From positions 1 to 46,688 of the forward strand of contig CACDBG010000009.1 of NCBI GenBank assembly GCA_902551155.1: 46,688 bases of DNA. Reading direction: 5' to 3'. Below the pieces are notes generated by a model that had not been told where the DNA came from, did not search any database, and saw only the letters and a program-made list of their open reading frames with translations. The DNA comes from an uncultured Verrucomicrobiota bacterium. Lineage in GTDB: Bacteria > Verrucomicrobiota > Verrucomicrobiia > Limisphaerales > UBA1100. The translations under genes were made by a program, and so were the position numbers. The number at the start of each line of letters is the position of its first letter. Within the stretch, counting starts at the first letter, position 1. Positions 35,966 to 44,428 of this stretch are shown one piece after another.

Positions 35966-36688
35966 ATGAAATCCAGAAGGAACTTTATTAAGTTAAGTAG
36001 CCTGGCAGCACTTGGTTTTAAGAGCGTAGTCCAAGCTGAAGGTGCAAATAGAAAACCCTTTATCCATGGGTTTAACTTTAAATTCAAAAGAGGCGTTCCA
36101 GAGAATGAAATCGCATCTTTGATGAAGGAATTGTCTGATATAAAAGGTAAAATCCCTGTCCTTAAGGAGTTCTTTATAGGCAAAAATATCGCAAAGAGGA
36201 CGCATGGGTTTCAGTATGGTGAGATTGCTGTCTTTGATAAAAAAGAGGATTTGATGGTTTATGAGAAACATCCCGAGCATCAAAAACTGGTGAGAAAAAT
36301 ACTTCCGAGATTGGAGATTGGAAATGGAATGGATTTTTTTCCAATCGGGGCGCCGAAGACAAAACTCGGGGCAATGAGTTACAAGGGCCATTTTGTTCAT
36401 GCCTTCAATTTTAAGTTTAAGGCTGGGGTATCTAATGACGAAATTGCCGAATTGATGAGCGAGCTTGCTGACCTTAAAGGCAAGATTCCGGTTCTCAAGG
36501 AATTGATGGTTGGGAAAAATGAGGCACGTTGGCACAGGGGTTTTCAGTATGGCCAAATTTCTATCTTTGATAAAAAAGAGGATCTTATTAGCTATGATAA
36601 ACATCCCGAGCACCAGAAGTTAGTTCGCAGGATTATCCCTAAACTTGCAGGGGGAAACGCTATGGATTTTATTCCTATAGAATCCTAA
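35966..36688 (+). CDS. Tat-exported protein with two Dabb (stress-responsive A/B barrel) domains
   Basis: A 240-residue protein with a Tat-like signal (KSRRNFIKLSSLAALG, residues 2-17) and two nearly identical Dabb domains at about 31-125 and 139-238. Both copies contain FNFKFK, KGKIPVLKE, GFQYG, FDKKEDL, YDKHPEHQKLVR or close variants, so the duplication is recent. Dabb domains are dimeric ferredoxin-like barrels; a tandem pair would make a pseudo-dimer in one chain. ATG 35966 is preferred to GTG 35963, a one-codon difference. Exported Dabb proteins occur in PVC bacteria but their role is unknown; a few relatives are enzymes acting on polyketides or aldoximes. Genes around it give no clear clue. 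Confidence 0.88.
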   Translation: MKSRRNFIKLSSLAALGFKSVVQAEGANRKPFIHGFNFKFKRGVPENEIASLMKELSDIKGKIPVLKEFFIGKNIAKRTHGFQYGEIAVFDKKEDLMVYEKHPEHQKLVRKILPRLEIGNGMDFFPIGAPKTKLGAMSYKGHFVHAFNFKFKAGVSNDEIAELMSELADLKGKIPVLKELMVGKNEARWHRGFQYGQISIFDKKEDLISYDKHPEHQKLVRRIIPKLAGGNAMDFIPIES

Positions 36689-36870
36689 ATCTCAATCATT
36701 CCACCGATCACCTCTGATAGCTCGCCAATCACGGTGGGACTTGAGAGTCTTTCGATAAGTTTTATGTAACTCGAAATAGATTAAACGGTTTTTCAAGGAT
36801 CGTTCTCTTTGAGTTACCTTACAGCCTTGTGATAAGAATCTTGTAAACTCACGCACTCCAATATTCAATT

Positions 36871-36945
36871 ATGGTAAAATCTAGGTTTTTCCTTGTGTTT
36901 TTTCACTATGCTTATTTTGTCTGTGTGATTAGATTCGAGGCATGA
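36871..36945 (+). other. Possible leader peptide overlapping the SGNH hydrolase start
   Basis: A 24-codon frame beginning at ATG 36871 encodes a hydrophobic, aromatic-rich peptide and ends with TGA overlapping the ATG of the next gene (ATGA at 36942-36945), the usual form of translational coupling. No ribosome site precedes it, so chance is quite possible. The remainder of the 253-bp gap 36689-36870 shows no gene, repeat or terminator that I can support; it is AT-rich and probably holds the promoter of the downstream genes. Confidence 0.25.
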
Positions 36946-38117
36946 AGGTTGTCGGTTTTGTTGCATTGTTTCTCCTGCCTTTTTGTGTTTTTGCAGCGGA
37001 AATAAATCGAAACATTATAGCTCGCGGGAGCTATGCAAACAGCCAGCTCCAATTCGAGAAAAATAAGACGGGTCGTGTGGCTTTTATCGGGGGGTCCATT
37101 ACTCAGATGAATGGCTACCGGCCTATGGTGGCTGATTGGTTGCAGGAACGTTATCCAAAAACCAAGTTTGAATTTATTAATGCTGGTATCTCCTCCACCT
37201 GTTCAACCACAGGGGCTTTCAGGTTGAAATCTCATATTCTGGACAAAGGCCAGATAGATCTATTCTTTATCGAGTTTGCGGTGAATGACGATCAGGACGC
37301 GGGCCATGCGCGTCGGGAATGTATACGAGGCATGGAAGGGATTATTCGCAACGCGCGTAAGGCTCAGCCGAATATGGATATTATTGTGACGCACTTTGTA
37401 AATCCAGGAATGCTCGAGCAATTGCGTTCAGGGAAAATGCCCTTATCCATGGCGTCTCATGAGAAGGTGCTTAAGGCCTATGATGTTTCGACTATCTTCC
37501 TTGCGCGCGAGGTAGCTGATCGGATTAATGCAGGGAACCTCACCTGGAAAGTTTTTGGTGGTACTCATCCCAAGCCTGCGGGAAATGCCATTGCTACAAA
37601 AATGATTGCACAGTTGTTGAGTGATGCGTGGGATAAGCCGGCTCTTAATGAGCCTTCGCCCCATGCAATGCCGTGGAAGCCTGTTGATAGTGGCAGTTAT
37701 TTTAATGGCCATTTTCTTTTGCCAGCAGAATCAGTCAATGACACGTGGGTTTGGCATGTGCCTGATTGGAAAAAGATTTCGGGCGGCTTCCGAACGAATC
37801 CTTTTGGCGGTATGAGCCTTTTAACGGCTACTGAACCGGGTAAGGAGGCAACGCTGAAATTCAAGGGGCGCGCATTGGGCGCATACGTTTTGGCTGGGCC
37901 TGATGCAGGGGCTTTGGAAGTAAGTATAGACGGAGGGCAATGGAAGAGAGTGGATTTATACCACCACCACAGCCGAGGTTTAAATTATCCGAGGACAGTT
38001 ATGTTTGCATCGGATCTAAGGGCGGGAGAACACACGGCTAAACTGAGGTTGAGTGTTAAATCCAACCCCAAAAGCAAGGGTACATCTGCAAGAATTCTTC
38101 AATTTACGGTAAACTAA
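36942..38117 (+). CDS. Secreted SGNH/GDSL-type hydrolase
   Basis: A 391-residue secreted protein (signal 1-18) with the SGNH blocks: block I FIGGSIT (nucleophile Ser52), block II INAGISS (Gly82), block III FAVND (Asn115) and block V GGTHPKP (His209). The usual acid of DxxH is not obvious next to the histidine, as in some esterases of this type. Residues 225-391 form a beta-rich extra domain with ATLKFKGRALGAYVLAG, seen in glycan-associated SGNH proteins. Likely an O-acetyl or other ester hydrolase acting on polysaccharide. The following dioxygenase begins one base after the stop, so the pair is almost certainly co-translated. Confidence 0.88.
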   Translation: MKVVGFVALFLLPFCVFAAEINRNIIARGSYANSQLQFEKNKTGRVAFIGGSITQMNGYRPMVADWLQERYPKTKFEFINAGISSTCSTTGAFRLKSHILDKGQIDLFFIEFAVNDDQDAGHARRECIRGMEGIIRNARKAQPNMDIIVTHFVNPGMLEQLRSGKMPLSMASHEKVLKAYDVSTIFLAREVADRINAGNLTWKVFGGTHPKPAGNAIATKMIAQLLSDAWDKPALNEPSPHAMPWKPVDSGSYFNGHFLLPAESVNDTWVWHVPDWKKISGGFRTNPFGGMSLLTATEPGKEATLKFKGRALGAYVLAGPDAGALEVSIDGGQWKRVDLYHHHSRGLNYPRTVMFASDLRAGEHTAKLRLSVKSNPKSKGTSARILQFTVN

Positions 38118-38118
38118 A

Positions 38119-39150
38119 TTGTCCGAAACAAAACCCAAGTTACCTTTGAAACATCCTTCTCTTTGGCGTGGAGAAGAATTGTTACAGCGCGCCGACTGGC
38201 AGATTCAATTATCCGGCACAGAAATTAAGGAGCTACAATTAGTGGCCGAAGGGTTAATGGATCAATCGGTTGAAAGTATTGAGCTTTGTGACTTCGATTT
38301 GCCTCAACTTGCTCCTCGCCTGAAACAAATCAGCCATGATCTAGAGCATGGCTGTGGAGCGGCTTGGCTGAGAGGCTTGCCGAAGGATTTGGATCACACG
38401 CTGCTGGAGCGCATGTTCTGGTTGTTGTCTTTGCATTTGGGGACGCCGCTATCCCAAAGTGCAGAAGGGGAGCGTCTTTTTAGCGTTGCTGATAAGGGTT
38501 ATGCTCCTGATGACCCACGGACCCGCGGGCCCAATACTCGTGCCAAGCTCAGTTATCATACTGACCGGTGCGATGTTATTGGTTTCTGCTGCTACCGGCA
38601 GGCAAAGAGTGGAGGGGAAAACCGTATTGTTAGTTCCATGTCCATATATAATGAGATTCTTAATCGGCGACCGGATTTATTGGATCTCTTGTGTGAGCCT
38701 TTTTATTATCTCCGTCATACGGTAGATGGGGGCAATGAAAAACCATGGTGTCAGCAGCCGGTTTTTTCGTTCTGCGATGGTCACTTTGCCGCGAGTCTTT
38801 TACGGGTATTGATTGATCGTGCTCATTCGCATCTGGATTTACCGGATCTTTCTTTTGATCAAAAAGAGGCATTGGATTTGATCGAGAATTTAGCCGATGA
38901 ACCGTTTCTGCATCATTCCTTTTATCAGGAGCCGGGGGATATACTTTTTATCAATAACTGGGTAAATTTACACCGCCGTACGGAGTTCGAGGATTGGCCC
39001 GAGCCTGATCGTCGTCGACATATTTTTCGCATCTGGTTGTCAGTTCCCAACAGTCGTCCATTGGATCCTCTCTTCTTGGATAATTATGGGGCAGTTGAAG
39101 CAGGCGCATTACGGGGAGGAATGAAACCCAAGGCTTTCTCTACATCCTAA
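38119..39150 (+). CDS. TauD/TfdA-family 2-oxoglutarate-dependent dioxygenase
   Basis: A 343-residue cytoplasmic enzyme with the iron facial triad: HTD at 147-149 and the distal His285 (NNWVNLHRRT), with Arg304 (HIFRIWLS) placed to bind 2-oxoglutarate. Family members hydroxylate small acids, amines or sulfonates. The start is TTG 38119: the next in-frame ATG would remove 46 residues including a normal N-terminal segment, and the TTG begins just one base after the upstream stop. It has no signal peptide, unlike its neighbours. Substrate not predictable; a role in using sugars or sulfonates freed outside is only a guess from context. Confidence 0.88.
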   Translation: MSETKPKLPLKHPSLWRGEELLQRADWQIQLSGTEIKELQLVAEGLMDQSVESIELCDFDLPQLAPRLKQISHDLEHGCGAAWLRGLPKDLDHTLLERMFWLLSLHLGTPLSQSAEGERLFSVADKGYAPDDPRTRGPNTRAKLSYHTDRCDVIGFCCYRQAKSGGENRIVSSMSIYNEILNRRPDLLDLLCEPFYYLRHTVDGGNEKPWCQQPVFSFCDGHFAASLLRVLIDRAHSHLDLPDLSFDQKEALDLIENLADEPFLHHSFYQEPGDILFINNWVNLHRRTEFEDWPEPDRRRHIFRIWLSVPNSRPLDPLFLDNYGAVEAGALRGGMKPKAFSTS

Positions 39151-39204
39151 ATGCTCAAGTGATGCGTGACATCATTGCCGGGGCTCCCTAGGATTATGAG
39201 CATT
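39150..39204 (+). promoter_or_regulatory. Nested inverted repeat between the dioxygenase and sulfatase genes
   Basis: AATGCTCA (39150-39157) and TGAGCATT (39197-39204) pair perfectly over 8 bp, enclosing a smaller hairpin TGATG/CATCA. The outer repeat ends 1 nt before ATG 39206. It may be leader structure affecting translation of the sulfatase, or an operator. No T run is present. Confidence 0.3.
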
Positions 39205-39205
39205 C

Positions 39206-41089
39206 ATGAGACATTTTCTTTTCTTCTTACTGACGAGCTTGGTTTTTACTCTTCAAGCGAAGGACAAACCGGCTAATTTTGTAATCTTTCTTACTGATGA
39301 TCAGGGTTGGGGTGATTTGGGAGTACAAGGCCATCCATTAATTAAAACTCCCAATCTGGATCAGTTTGCCAAAGAGGGAGTGCGTCTTACTCAATGTTAC
39401 TCGGCCTGCGGTGTTTGTTCACCCTCTCGTTCTTCTATTCTCACCGGTCGTACTCCTTATCGGAATGGAGTATGGCGCTGGATTCCCGCAGGTCACCAAG
39501 TACACCTGCGCACCAGTGAAATTACCATTCCCGAGGCTCTCAAGGCCAAGGGATACGCTACTTGTCATACGGGTAAATGGCATTTGAACGGCTTCTTTAA
39601 TGACCCTCGTCATCCTCAACCCAACGACCATGGATATGACTGGTGGCTGGCGACCCAGAACAATGCATCTCCTCATCACATTAATCCCAAGAATTTCGTG
39701 CGTAATGGTCAAGCTGTTGGGGTGATTGAAGGGGCGTCAGCAGTTATTGCTTCAAAAGAAGCGGTTCATTGGCTTCGCAAGGAACGTGATAAGGAGAAAC
39801 CTTTTTTCATTACTGTTTGGACTCACGAGCCGCATCTTCCCATCGAGTCGGCTCCTGAATTTATGCAACCTTATGCCGATATCGATGATGAAGGCATTCG
39901 TCAACACCACGGCAATATTACTCAGTTGGATCATGCCTTTGGCTTACTGATGAAGGAACTGGATCAGCAGGGTTTGACAGAGGATACCTTTGTTTTTTTT
40001 ACCTCTGATAATGGTCCGGAAGGAGCGGGCACCAAGGGTCGCACCCGTGGATCAACAGGTGGGTTGCGTGGTCGTAAACGTTGGAGTCATGAAGGGGGTA
40101 TTCGCGTTCCAGGGATAGCCCGTTGGCCCGGGCATATCAAGCCGGGAACGACCAGTAGCGTGCCAGTGATTGGTTCAGACTTATTTTCAACAGTGCTGGC
40201 TATTGCTGGTGTGAATTTACCCAAGGATCGGGTGATAGACGGAGTGGACATGCGTCCAGCTCTTGCGGGAAAGCCAGTTGAAAGGCCTGTGCCCCTTTAC
40301 TGGCGTAATCATTTAGCACCGAAAGACAATCATGTTGCCTTGCGCATAGGTGACTGGAAGATTGTAGCAGATGAGTCGCTGCAACAATTTCAACTTTATG
40401 AAATAGAAAAGGATTGGAGGGAAGAAAAGGATTTGGCAGAAGAAATGCCTGATAAACTAGCGTCAATGAAGGCTGCACTCCTCAAGGTTCATGGTGAAGT
40501 GGAAAAAGAAGGGCCCTCGGAATGGTGGTTAAACGAGCAGCCTCGTCAACGCGGCAAACGGACCAAGGGAAAGAAATTATCGGAGGGCAAGGATGAAACC
40601 GGTGATTGGGAGATTGTTAAGGGAGGTACTGTGAGCAAGGATAGTAAAGGCTATCTTCTCAATGCCTTAGGCGGTGAGGCCTTTGCATTACATAAGCTGG
40701 ATAATCCGGTAGGTGAAAAGATTGCCTTTGAATTAGAATATCAGGCAGCAGTTAAGGAGCGAACTCGAAACGCCTGCCTCGTATTAGGGGCGGAACCCCT
40801 TAACGATAAACTTTGGAAAGCAGGTTCCATGATCGGGATGGGGGCACACGGAATTTTCCCAGGATCTTGGGCTAACACCAGTGCAGGAACTCTCAAAAGA
40901 GCATCTTTAAATCCAGATGCATCTTTCAAGGCTAGAGTAACCATTGACACCGTCAAAAGGCTATTAACCCTCAAGGTAGATGAGACAGAGATTGTGATGC
41001 AAATACCGAAAGATTTGGAAAAAATCAAATATTACGGTATATATGCCAAGGATACCAAAACCCGGTTTAGTCCCGTGGCCATCGAATAG
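39206..41089 (+). CDS. Secreted sulfatase with extra C-terminal beta domain
   Basis: A 627-residue protein: signal peptide 1-18, sulfatase domain to about 440, and an added domain. Metal pair DD is at 31-32, the formylglycine motif CSPSR at 71-75, and GKWHLNG, VWTHEPHLP and TSDNGPEGAG follow in order. After a charged linker (about 445-470, rich in Lys and Gly) residues 470-627 form a strand-rich, probably concanavalin-like domain ending VKRLLTLKVDETEI and YYGIYAKD. Such a domain could bind carbohydrate or simply extend the active site. It lies 55 nt after the dioxygenase gene and converges with the aldolase gene, with only 13 bp between the two stops. Confidence 0.92.
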   Translation: MRHFLFFLLTSLVFTLQAKDKPANFVIFLTDDQGWGDLGVQGHPLIKTPNLDQFAKEGVRLTQCYSACGVCSPSRSSILTGRTPYRNGVWRWIPAGHQVHLRTSEITIPEALKAKGYATCHTGKWHLNGFFNDPRHPQPNDHGYDWWLATQNNASPHHINPKNFVRNGQAVGVIEGASAVIASKEAVHWLRKERDKEKPFFITVWTHEPHLPIESAPEFMQPYADIDDEGIRQHHGNITQLDHAFGLLMKELDQQGLTEDTFVFFTSDNGPEGAGTKGRTRGSTGGLRGRKRWSHEGGIRVPGIARWPGHIKPGTTSSVPVIGSDLFSTVLAIAGVNLPKDRVIDGVDMRPALAGKPVERPVPLYWRNHLAPKDNHVALRIGDWKIVADESLQQFQLYEIEKDWREEKDLAEEMPDKLASMKAALLKVHGEVEKEGPSEWWLNEQPRQRGKRTKGKKLSEGKDETGDWEIVKGGTVSKDSKGYLLNALGGEAFALHKLDNPVGEKIAFELEYQAAVKERTRNACLVLGAEPLNDKLWKAGSMIGMGAHGIFPGSWANTSAGTLKRASLNPDASFKARVTIDTVKRLLTLKVDETEIVMQIPKDLEKIKYYGIYAKDTKTRFSPVAIE

Positions 41090-41102
41090 TTTGATGTAAA
41101 TC

Positions 41103-42137
41103 TCAGCCTGACTTGGCGATTGATTTACCCGTGCTTTCCAAGTCATTACACGCTTCCACCAATCTGGAAGCCATAGCTTCCTCGGCTTTCTTGAGGTAGG
41201 AGCGTGGATCGTAAACTTTCTTGTTTCCTACTTCTCCTTCAATTTTTAGTACTCCCTCATAGTTGGTCATAATGTGATCAGAAATCGGGCGTGTGAAAGC
41301 GTATTGTGTGTCAGTATCGATATTCATCTTTATAACACCGTATTCGAGGGTTTCCTTGATTTGATGCTTTTCGGACCCACTACCTCCATGAAACACAAGG
41401 TCGAATTTGGCTTCTTCACCGTACTTTCTAATCACCGCATCCTGGCCTTGCTTTAGGATTTCTGGACTGAGTTTAACTGCACCCGGTTTGTAGGCTCCAT
41501 GAACGTTTCCGAAAGTAGCCGCAAACATGTAGCGACCGATACCGTTGAGACTTTCATATACGCTGAGCATATCCTCAGGTGTGGTGTAAAGTTTTTCAGC
41601 AGGTGTATCCTCTGTGCCGGCAGCGCCGTCTTCCTCTCCGCCAACGACTCCAGCTTCAACTTCAAGAATGATTTCATTGGCAGCGCAAAGCTCAAGGTAT
41701 TGCTTTGAGATGGCCATATTTTCCTCCAGCGGAAGAATAGAAGCGTCAAGCATATGGCTTTGGAACAGGTTGTTTTGGCCAGCTTGTCTACGCTTGGTGG
41801 TCTCGGTAATGAGAGGCTTCAGAAAGCCTTCAGCAGCCTCAGGTTGACAATGGTCGGTGTGTAATCCGATGAGTATATCATATTTGTCCGCCAAGCGATG
41901 AGCTGCTTCAGCGAGAACAATGCAGCCGTGAACGGAATCCTTGACGTTCAGGCCGGAAGCAAACTGGCCGCCGCCAGTGGAGAACTGAATGATGCCGTCA
42001 GACTTCGCATCGGCAAAAGCCTTTAGCGCAGCATTGATGGTCGTGATGGAGGTAACATTTACCGCGGGGTACGCGTAGTCGCCTGATTGGGCAGCATCGA
42101 GCATCGCGGTATATTGTTCAGGTGTGGCAATGGGCAT
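41103..42137 (-). CDS. fba: Class II fructose-bisphosphate aldolase
   Basis: A 344-residue zinc-dependent aldolase cleaving fructose 1,6-bisphosphate to the triose phosphates in glycolysis and gluconeogenesis. Clear motifs: NVTSITTINAALKAFADAKS near the start, the zinc histidine segment GLHTDHCQ, EVEAGVVGGEEDG in the middle, the second zinc His in ATFGNVHG, and the substrate loops LVFHGGSGSE and GVIKMNIDTDTQYAF. The length fits the long FbaA-type class. No signal peptide; cytoplasmic. It is the first clearly housekeeping gene in the window and stands alone on its strand, with a hairpin in its leader. Confidence 0.97.
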   Translation of the reverse strand: MPIATPEQYTAMLDAAQSGDYAYPAVNVTSITTINAALKAFADAKSDGIIQFSTGGGQFASGLNVKDSVHGCIVLAEAAHRLADKYDILIGLHTDHCQPEAAEGFLKPLITETTKRRQAGQNNLFQSHMLDASILPLEENMAISKQYLELCAANEIILEVEAGVVGGEEDGAAGTEDTPAEKLYTTPEDMLSVYESLNGIGRYMFAATFGNVHGAYKPGAVKLSPEILKQGQDAVIRKYGEEAKFDLVFHGGSGSEKHQIKETLEYGVIKMNIDTDTQYAFTRPISDHIMTNYEGVLKIEGEVGNKKVYDPRSYLKKAEEAMASRLVEACNDLESTGKSIAKSG

Positions 42138-42142
42138 AACTC

Positions 42143-42162
42143 AAAACCGCTTAACGAAGCGG
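42143..42162 (-). promoter_or_regulatory. Leader hairpin with T run before fba
   Basis: On the minus strand CCGCTT and AAGCGG pair around a 4-nt loop and are followed by TTTT, ending 5 nt before the fba start codon (42137). The shape is terminator-like but lies inside the leader, so it could attenuate transcription or hide the ribosome site. No clear ribosome site is visible before the ATG. Confidence 0.35.
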
Positions 42163-42293
42163 GGGCCGGAAAATAGGCTGTTTGCGAGGAAAATCAACCC
42201 CAAATATGACAAGAACTAGCGAATAGGTGAGGCAAATTATTCACATCAATCATTCGACGTTGAGCCGTGGGTAGAGCCTGCGCATAATACCCC

Positions 42294-42299
42294 GAGGAG
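42294..42299 (+). promoter_or_regulatory. Ribosome binding site that sets the MscS start
   Basis: GAGGAG at 42294-42299 directly touches ATG 42300, leaving no spacing for that codon, but stands 9 nt before the in-frame ATG 42309. The spacing makes 42309 the likely start. Confidence 0.6.
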
Positions 42300-42308
42300 A
42301 TGCGTAAA

Positions 42309-43355
42309 ATGACTCGATTCTTTCGGAATTATATTTGGGCATTTTTAACGGTAGGATTATTTTGCTTGGGGCTAGCTTCAGTGCAGGTCATCGCCGCGGA
42401 GGGCAATGATACTGTAGCGGTAGCGGATACCAACCAAACAGCCGCCCCAGATGCCCTAGAAATCAATAGCGCTTGGGGTCTTCTCAAGACCATCTTCACC
42501 TATGAGCTAAAGCTTGGGGCCATGCGCGTTTCGCTCAATGGCGTGTTACTCCTGCTGTTGATGTTTGGGCTCGTGATCGTCTTGGAAAAGGTCATTCGCG
42601 AAAGAGTGATAATGCGTGTCTTTGAGAAGACAGATTTTCCCGAGGCACTTGAGTATGGTATCGCTCGCATTATGGGCTATGCGTTTATGGTGATCGGGTT
42701 TTATCTTGCGTTTCAAGTGGCAGGTATTGACCTCAGTTCACTGGCTTTTATCGCGGGTGCTGTTGGCGTGGGTATTGGTTTTGGCCTGCAGAATATCATC
42801 AACAATTTTGTAAGTGGCATAATCATTTATGCCGAGCATCCCATCACCATTGGTGACCGGATAGAAGTTGGAGGGATTGCCGGCAGAGTGGAAAAAATAA
42901 GTCTGAGAAGTACTATGGTAGTGACGAGTGACAATATTACCATGATCGTGCCTAACGCTGATTTTATTTCACAAACTGTTACCAACTGGAGCTACAGTGA
43001 TCCCAAGGTGCGGATTCGTGTGCCGATTGGGGTGGCTTACGGCACAGATCCTGAGAAGGTAAAAAAGCTGCTTTTGGAGGTGGCTGACGAGGATCCCAGA
43101 ACATTAAAGGATCCCAAACCGAGTGTTATTTTCAGGGCGTTTGGAGCGAGCTCGCTAGATTTTGAATTGGGTGCTTGGACCAAGGAAATGACAACCCGGC
43201 CTACCAGTTATATCAGTGCCATCAATTTCGCTATCGATAAAAAATTTCGTGAACACGATATTGAAATTCCGTTTCCACAACAGGATTTACACATTCGCTC
43301 AGGAGGGGTTGAAATTAAAAAAGTTACTGAATCAGGTAAGGGAACGGCGGATTAA
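42309..43355 (+). CDS. MscS-family mechanosensitive ion channel
   Basis: A 348-residue membrane protein: signal-like helix 8-30, helices near 72-95 and 112-138, and the pore helix AGAVGVGIGFGLQNIINNFVSG around 150-172, with the glycine pattern of TM3 in MscS. The beta domain follows (ITIGDRIEVGGIAGRV, IVPNADFISQTVTNWS) and the C-terminal part ends IPFPQQDLHIR, both typical. It opens under membrane tension to release solutes on osmotic downshock. Start at 42309 is preferred to 42300 because of ribosome-site spacing. It converges with the PDZ gene, 14 bp between stops, and shows no visible terminator. Not obviously linked to neighbours. Confidence 0.94.
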   Translation: MTRFFRNYIWAFLTVGLFCLGLASVQVIAAEGNDTVAVADTNQTAAPDALEINSAWGLLKTIFTYELKLGAMRVSLNGVLLLLLMFGLVIVLEKVIRERVIMRVFEKTDFPEALEYGIARIMGYAFMVIGFYLAFQVAGIDLSSLAFIAGAVGVGIGFGLQNIINNFVSGIIIYAEHPITIGDRIEVGGIAGRVEKISLRSTMVVTSDNITMIVPNADFISQTVTNWSYSDPKVRIRVPIGVAYGTDPEKVKKLLLEVADEDPRTLKDPKPSVIFRAFGASSLDFELGAWTKEMTTRPTSYISAINFAIDKKFREHDIEIPFPQQDLHIRSGGVEIKKVTESGKGTAD

Positions 43356-43369
43356 ATTTTCAGCTCAAC

Positions 43370-44404
43370 TTAAGCTTCAGAACGGTTTTTATCATCTTTC
43401 TTTTTTGGCTTTGGCTGTTCATTCGGGTTGTTACGACGGAAGTTAAAGTCAAAATTAAAATTTCTTTGTCCTTCTCCGTCGAATTTGAACTGCCGGAACT
43501 GAAGCCCGCCTTTGCCCCCGCCCATGCCTTCAAGCTGTTCAAGTTTTTTGATTAGATTGCGATCCAGTGCATCGCGTTGCTTTTCAGTATCTACTGGGCC
43601 AGTAAAAAGCTCATCACCGTTTTTGTCTTTGGCCGAGAATATTTTTTTCCCGTTTTTGGTTTTTAATGTATAAGAACCTGTTTCATCAGCTACTGTAACG
43701 CTGCTGGCAACTTGAGCATTGAAGTTGAAATTTTTGCGGTTACCTTCTGGTGGTTCGGGCATTTCAAATAACTCATTGTTGGGGAATATATCCATTCGAA
43801 ATCCTCTTGGGCCAAAATTAGGGAGATTCTGGAGTTGTTTTCGGAGTTCTTCCATTTGTTCTTCCATCTGCTTCAGGTTGCCGGGGCGCAATTGGAACTG
43901 ATTGAAGAGTCCGAGTCCCCTTGGAACATTGAAAGGCTTCCACTGTCCGTCTTGGAGGCGTAGGCCCTCCGGTAGGGTTTCCTCATTTTTTTTCATTTCT
44001 CCCTTGCCGAGTTTAATCTTGGCAGTTTGTTCCTTGGCGTTTCGATAAAACGTGAGAGTGACTTCATCGCCCGGCTTTCTGGTTTTGATAAGGGCCTGTA
44101 ATTGTTCAGGGTTAACGATCAATTGATCATTCATTTGTGTGATGATGTCATTGAAACTAAGCCCACCTTTTTCAGCGGGGCTTCCCTTGGCAACATAAGA
44201 CACAACTACACCGATACCCTCGGGAAGATTCAGTTGGGATCGGGTAGTGGCGGTAACCGGATCCATGGCAATTCCAAGGAATGCACCTGTCTTTGGCTGC
44301 GCTGCTTCCTTTTGTTTTGTCTCAGGGGTATCCTTCTTCTTTTCCTGGCTCAGGATAGGAAGTGCGAGGACTGCCGCAATTAGAATTATTAGGTTTGTTT
44401 TCAT
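43370..44404 (-). CDS. Secreted single-PDZ-domain protein
   Basis: A 344-residue exported protein (signal 1-19) with one PDZ domain (about 40-132): FLGIAMDP, GIGVVVSYVAKGSPAEKGGLSFNDIITQMN and GDEVTLTFYRNAKEQTAKIKLG. There is no protease domain, so it is not DegP itself. The rest is helical and rich in Gln, Glu and Asn (MEEQMEELRKQLQNL) with a segment of strands near 230-265 and a Phe/Asn/Arg-rich end. Bacterial solo PDZ proteins act as adaptors in the envelope. It is the third gene of an operon after an ECF sigma factor and a membrane protein, which suggests a role in the same stress response. Confidence 0.88.
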   Translation of the reverse strand: MKTNLIILIAAVLALPILSQEKKKDTPETKQKEAAQPKTGAFLGIAMDPVTATTRSQLNLPEGIGVVVSYVAKGSPAEKGGLSFNDIITQMNDQLIVNPEQLQALIKTRKPGDEVTLTFYRNAKEQTAKIKLGKGEMKKNEETLPEGLRLQDGQWKPFNVPRGLGLFNQFQLRPGNLKQMEEQMEELRKQLQNLPNFGPRGFRMDIFPNNELFEMPEPPEGNRKNFNFNAQVASSVTVADETGSYTLKTKNGKKIFSAKDKNGDELFTGPVDTEKQRDALDRNLIKKLEQLEGMGGGKGGLQFRQFKFDGEGQRNFNFDFNFRRNNPNEQPKPKKKDDKNRSEA

Positions 44405-44428
44405 GTTAAATATATAGTTTGTAAAAGA

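Noticed and set aside
35993-36613. 206-codon antisense frame opposite the Dabb gene
   Set aside because: It mirrors the duplicated sense gene and contains repeated low-complexity peptide; no start signal or domain.
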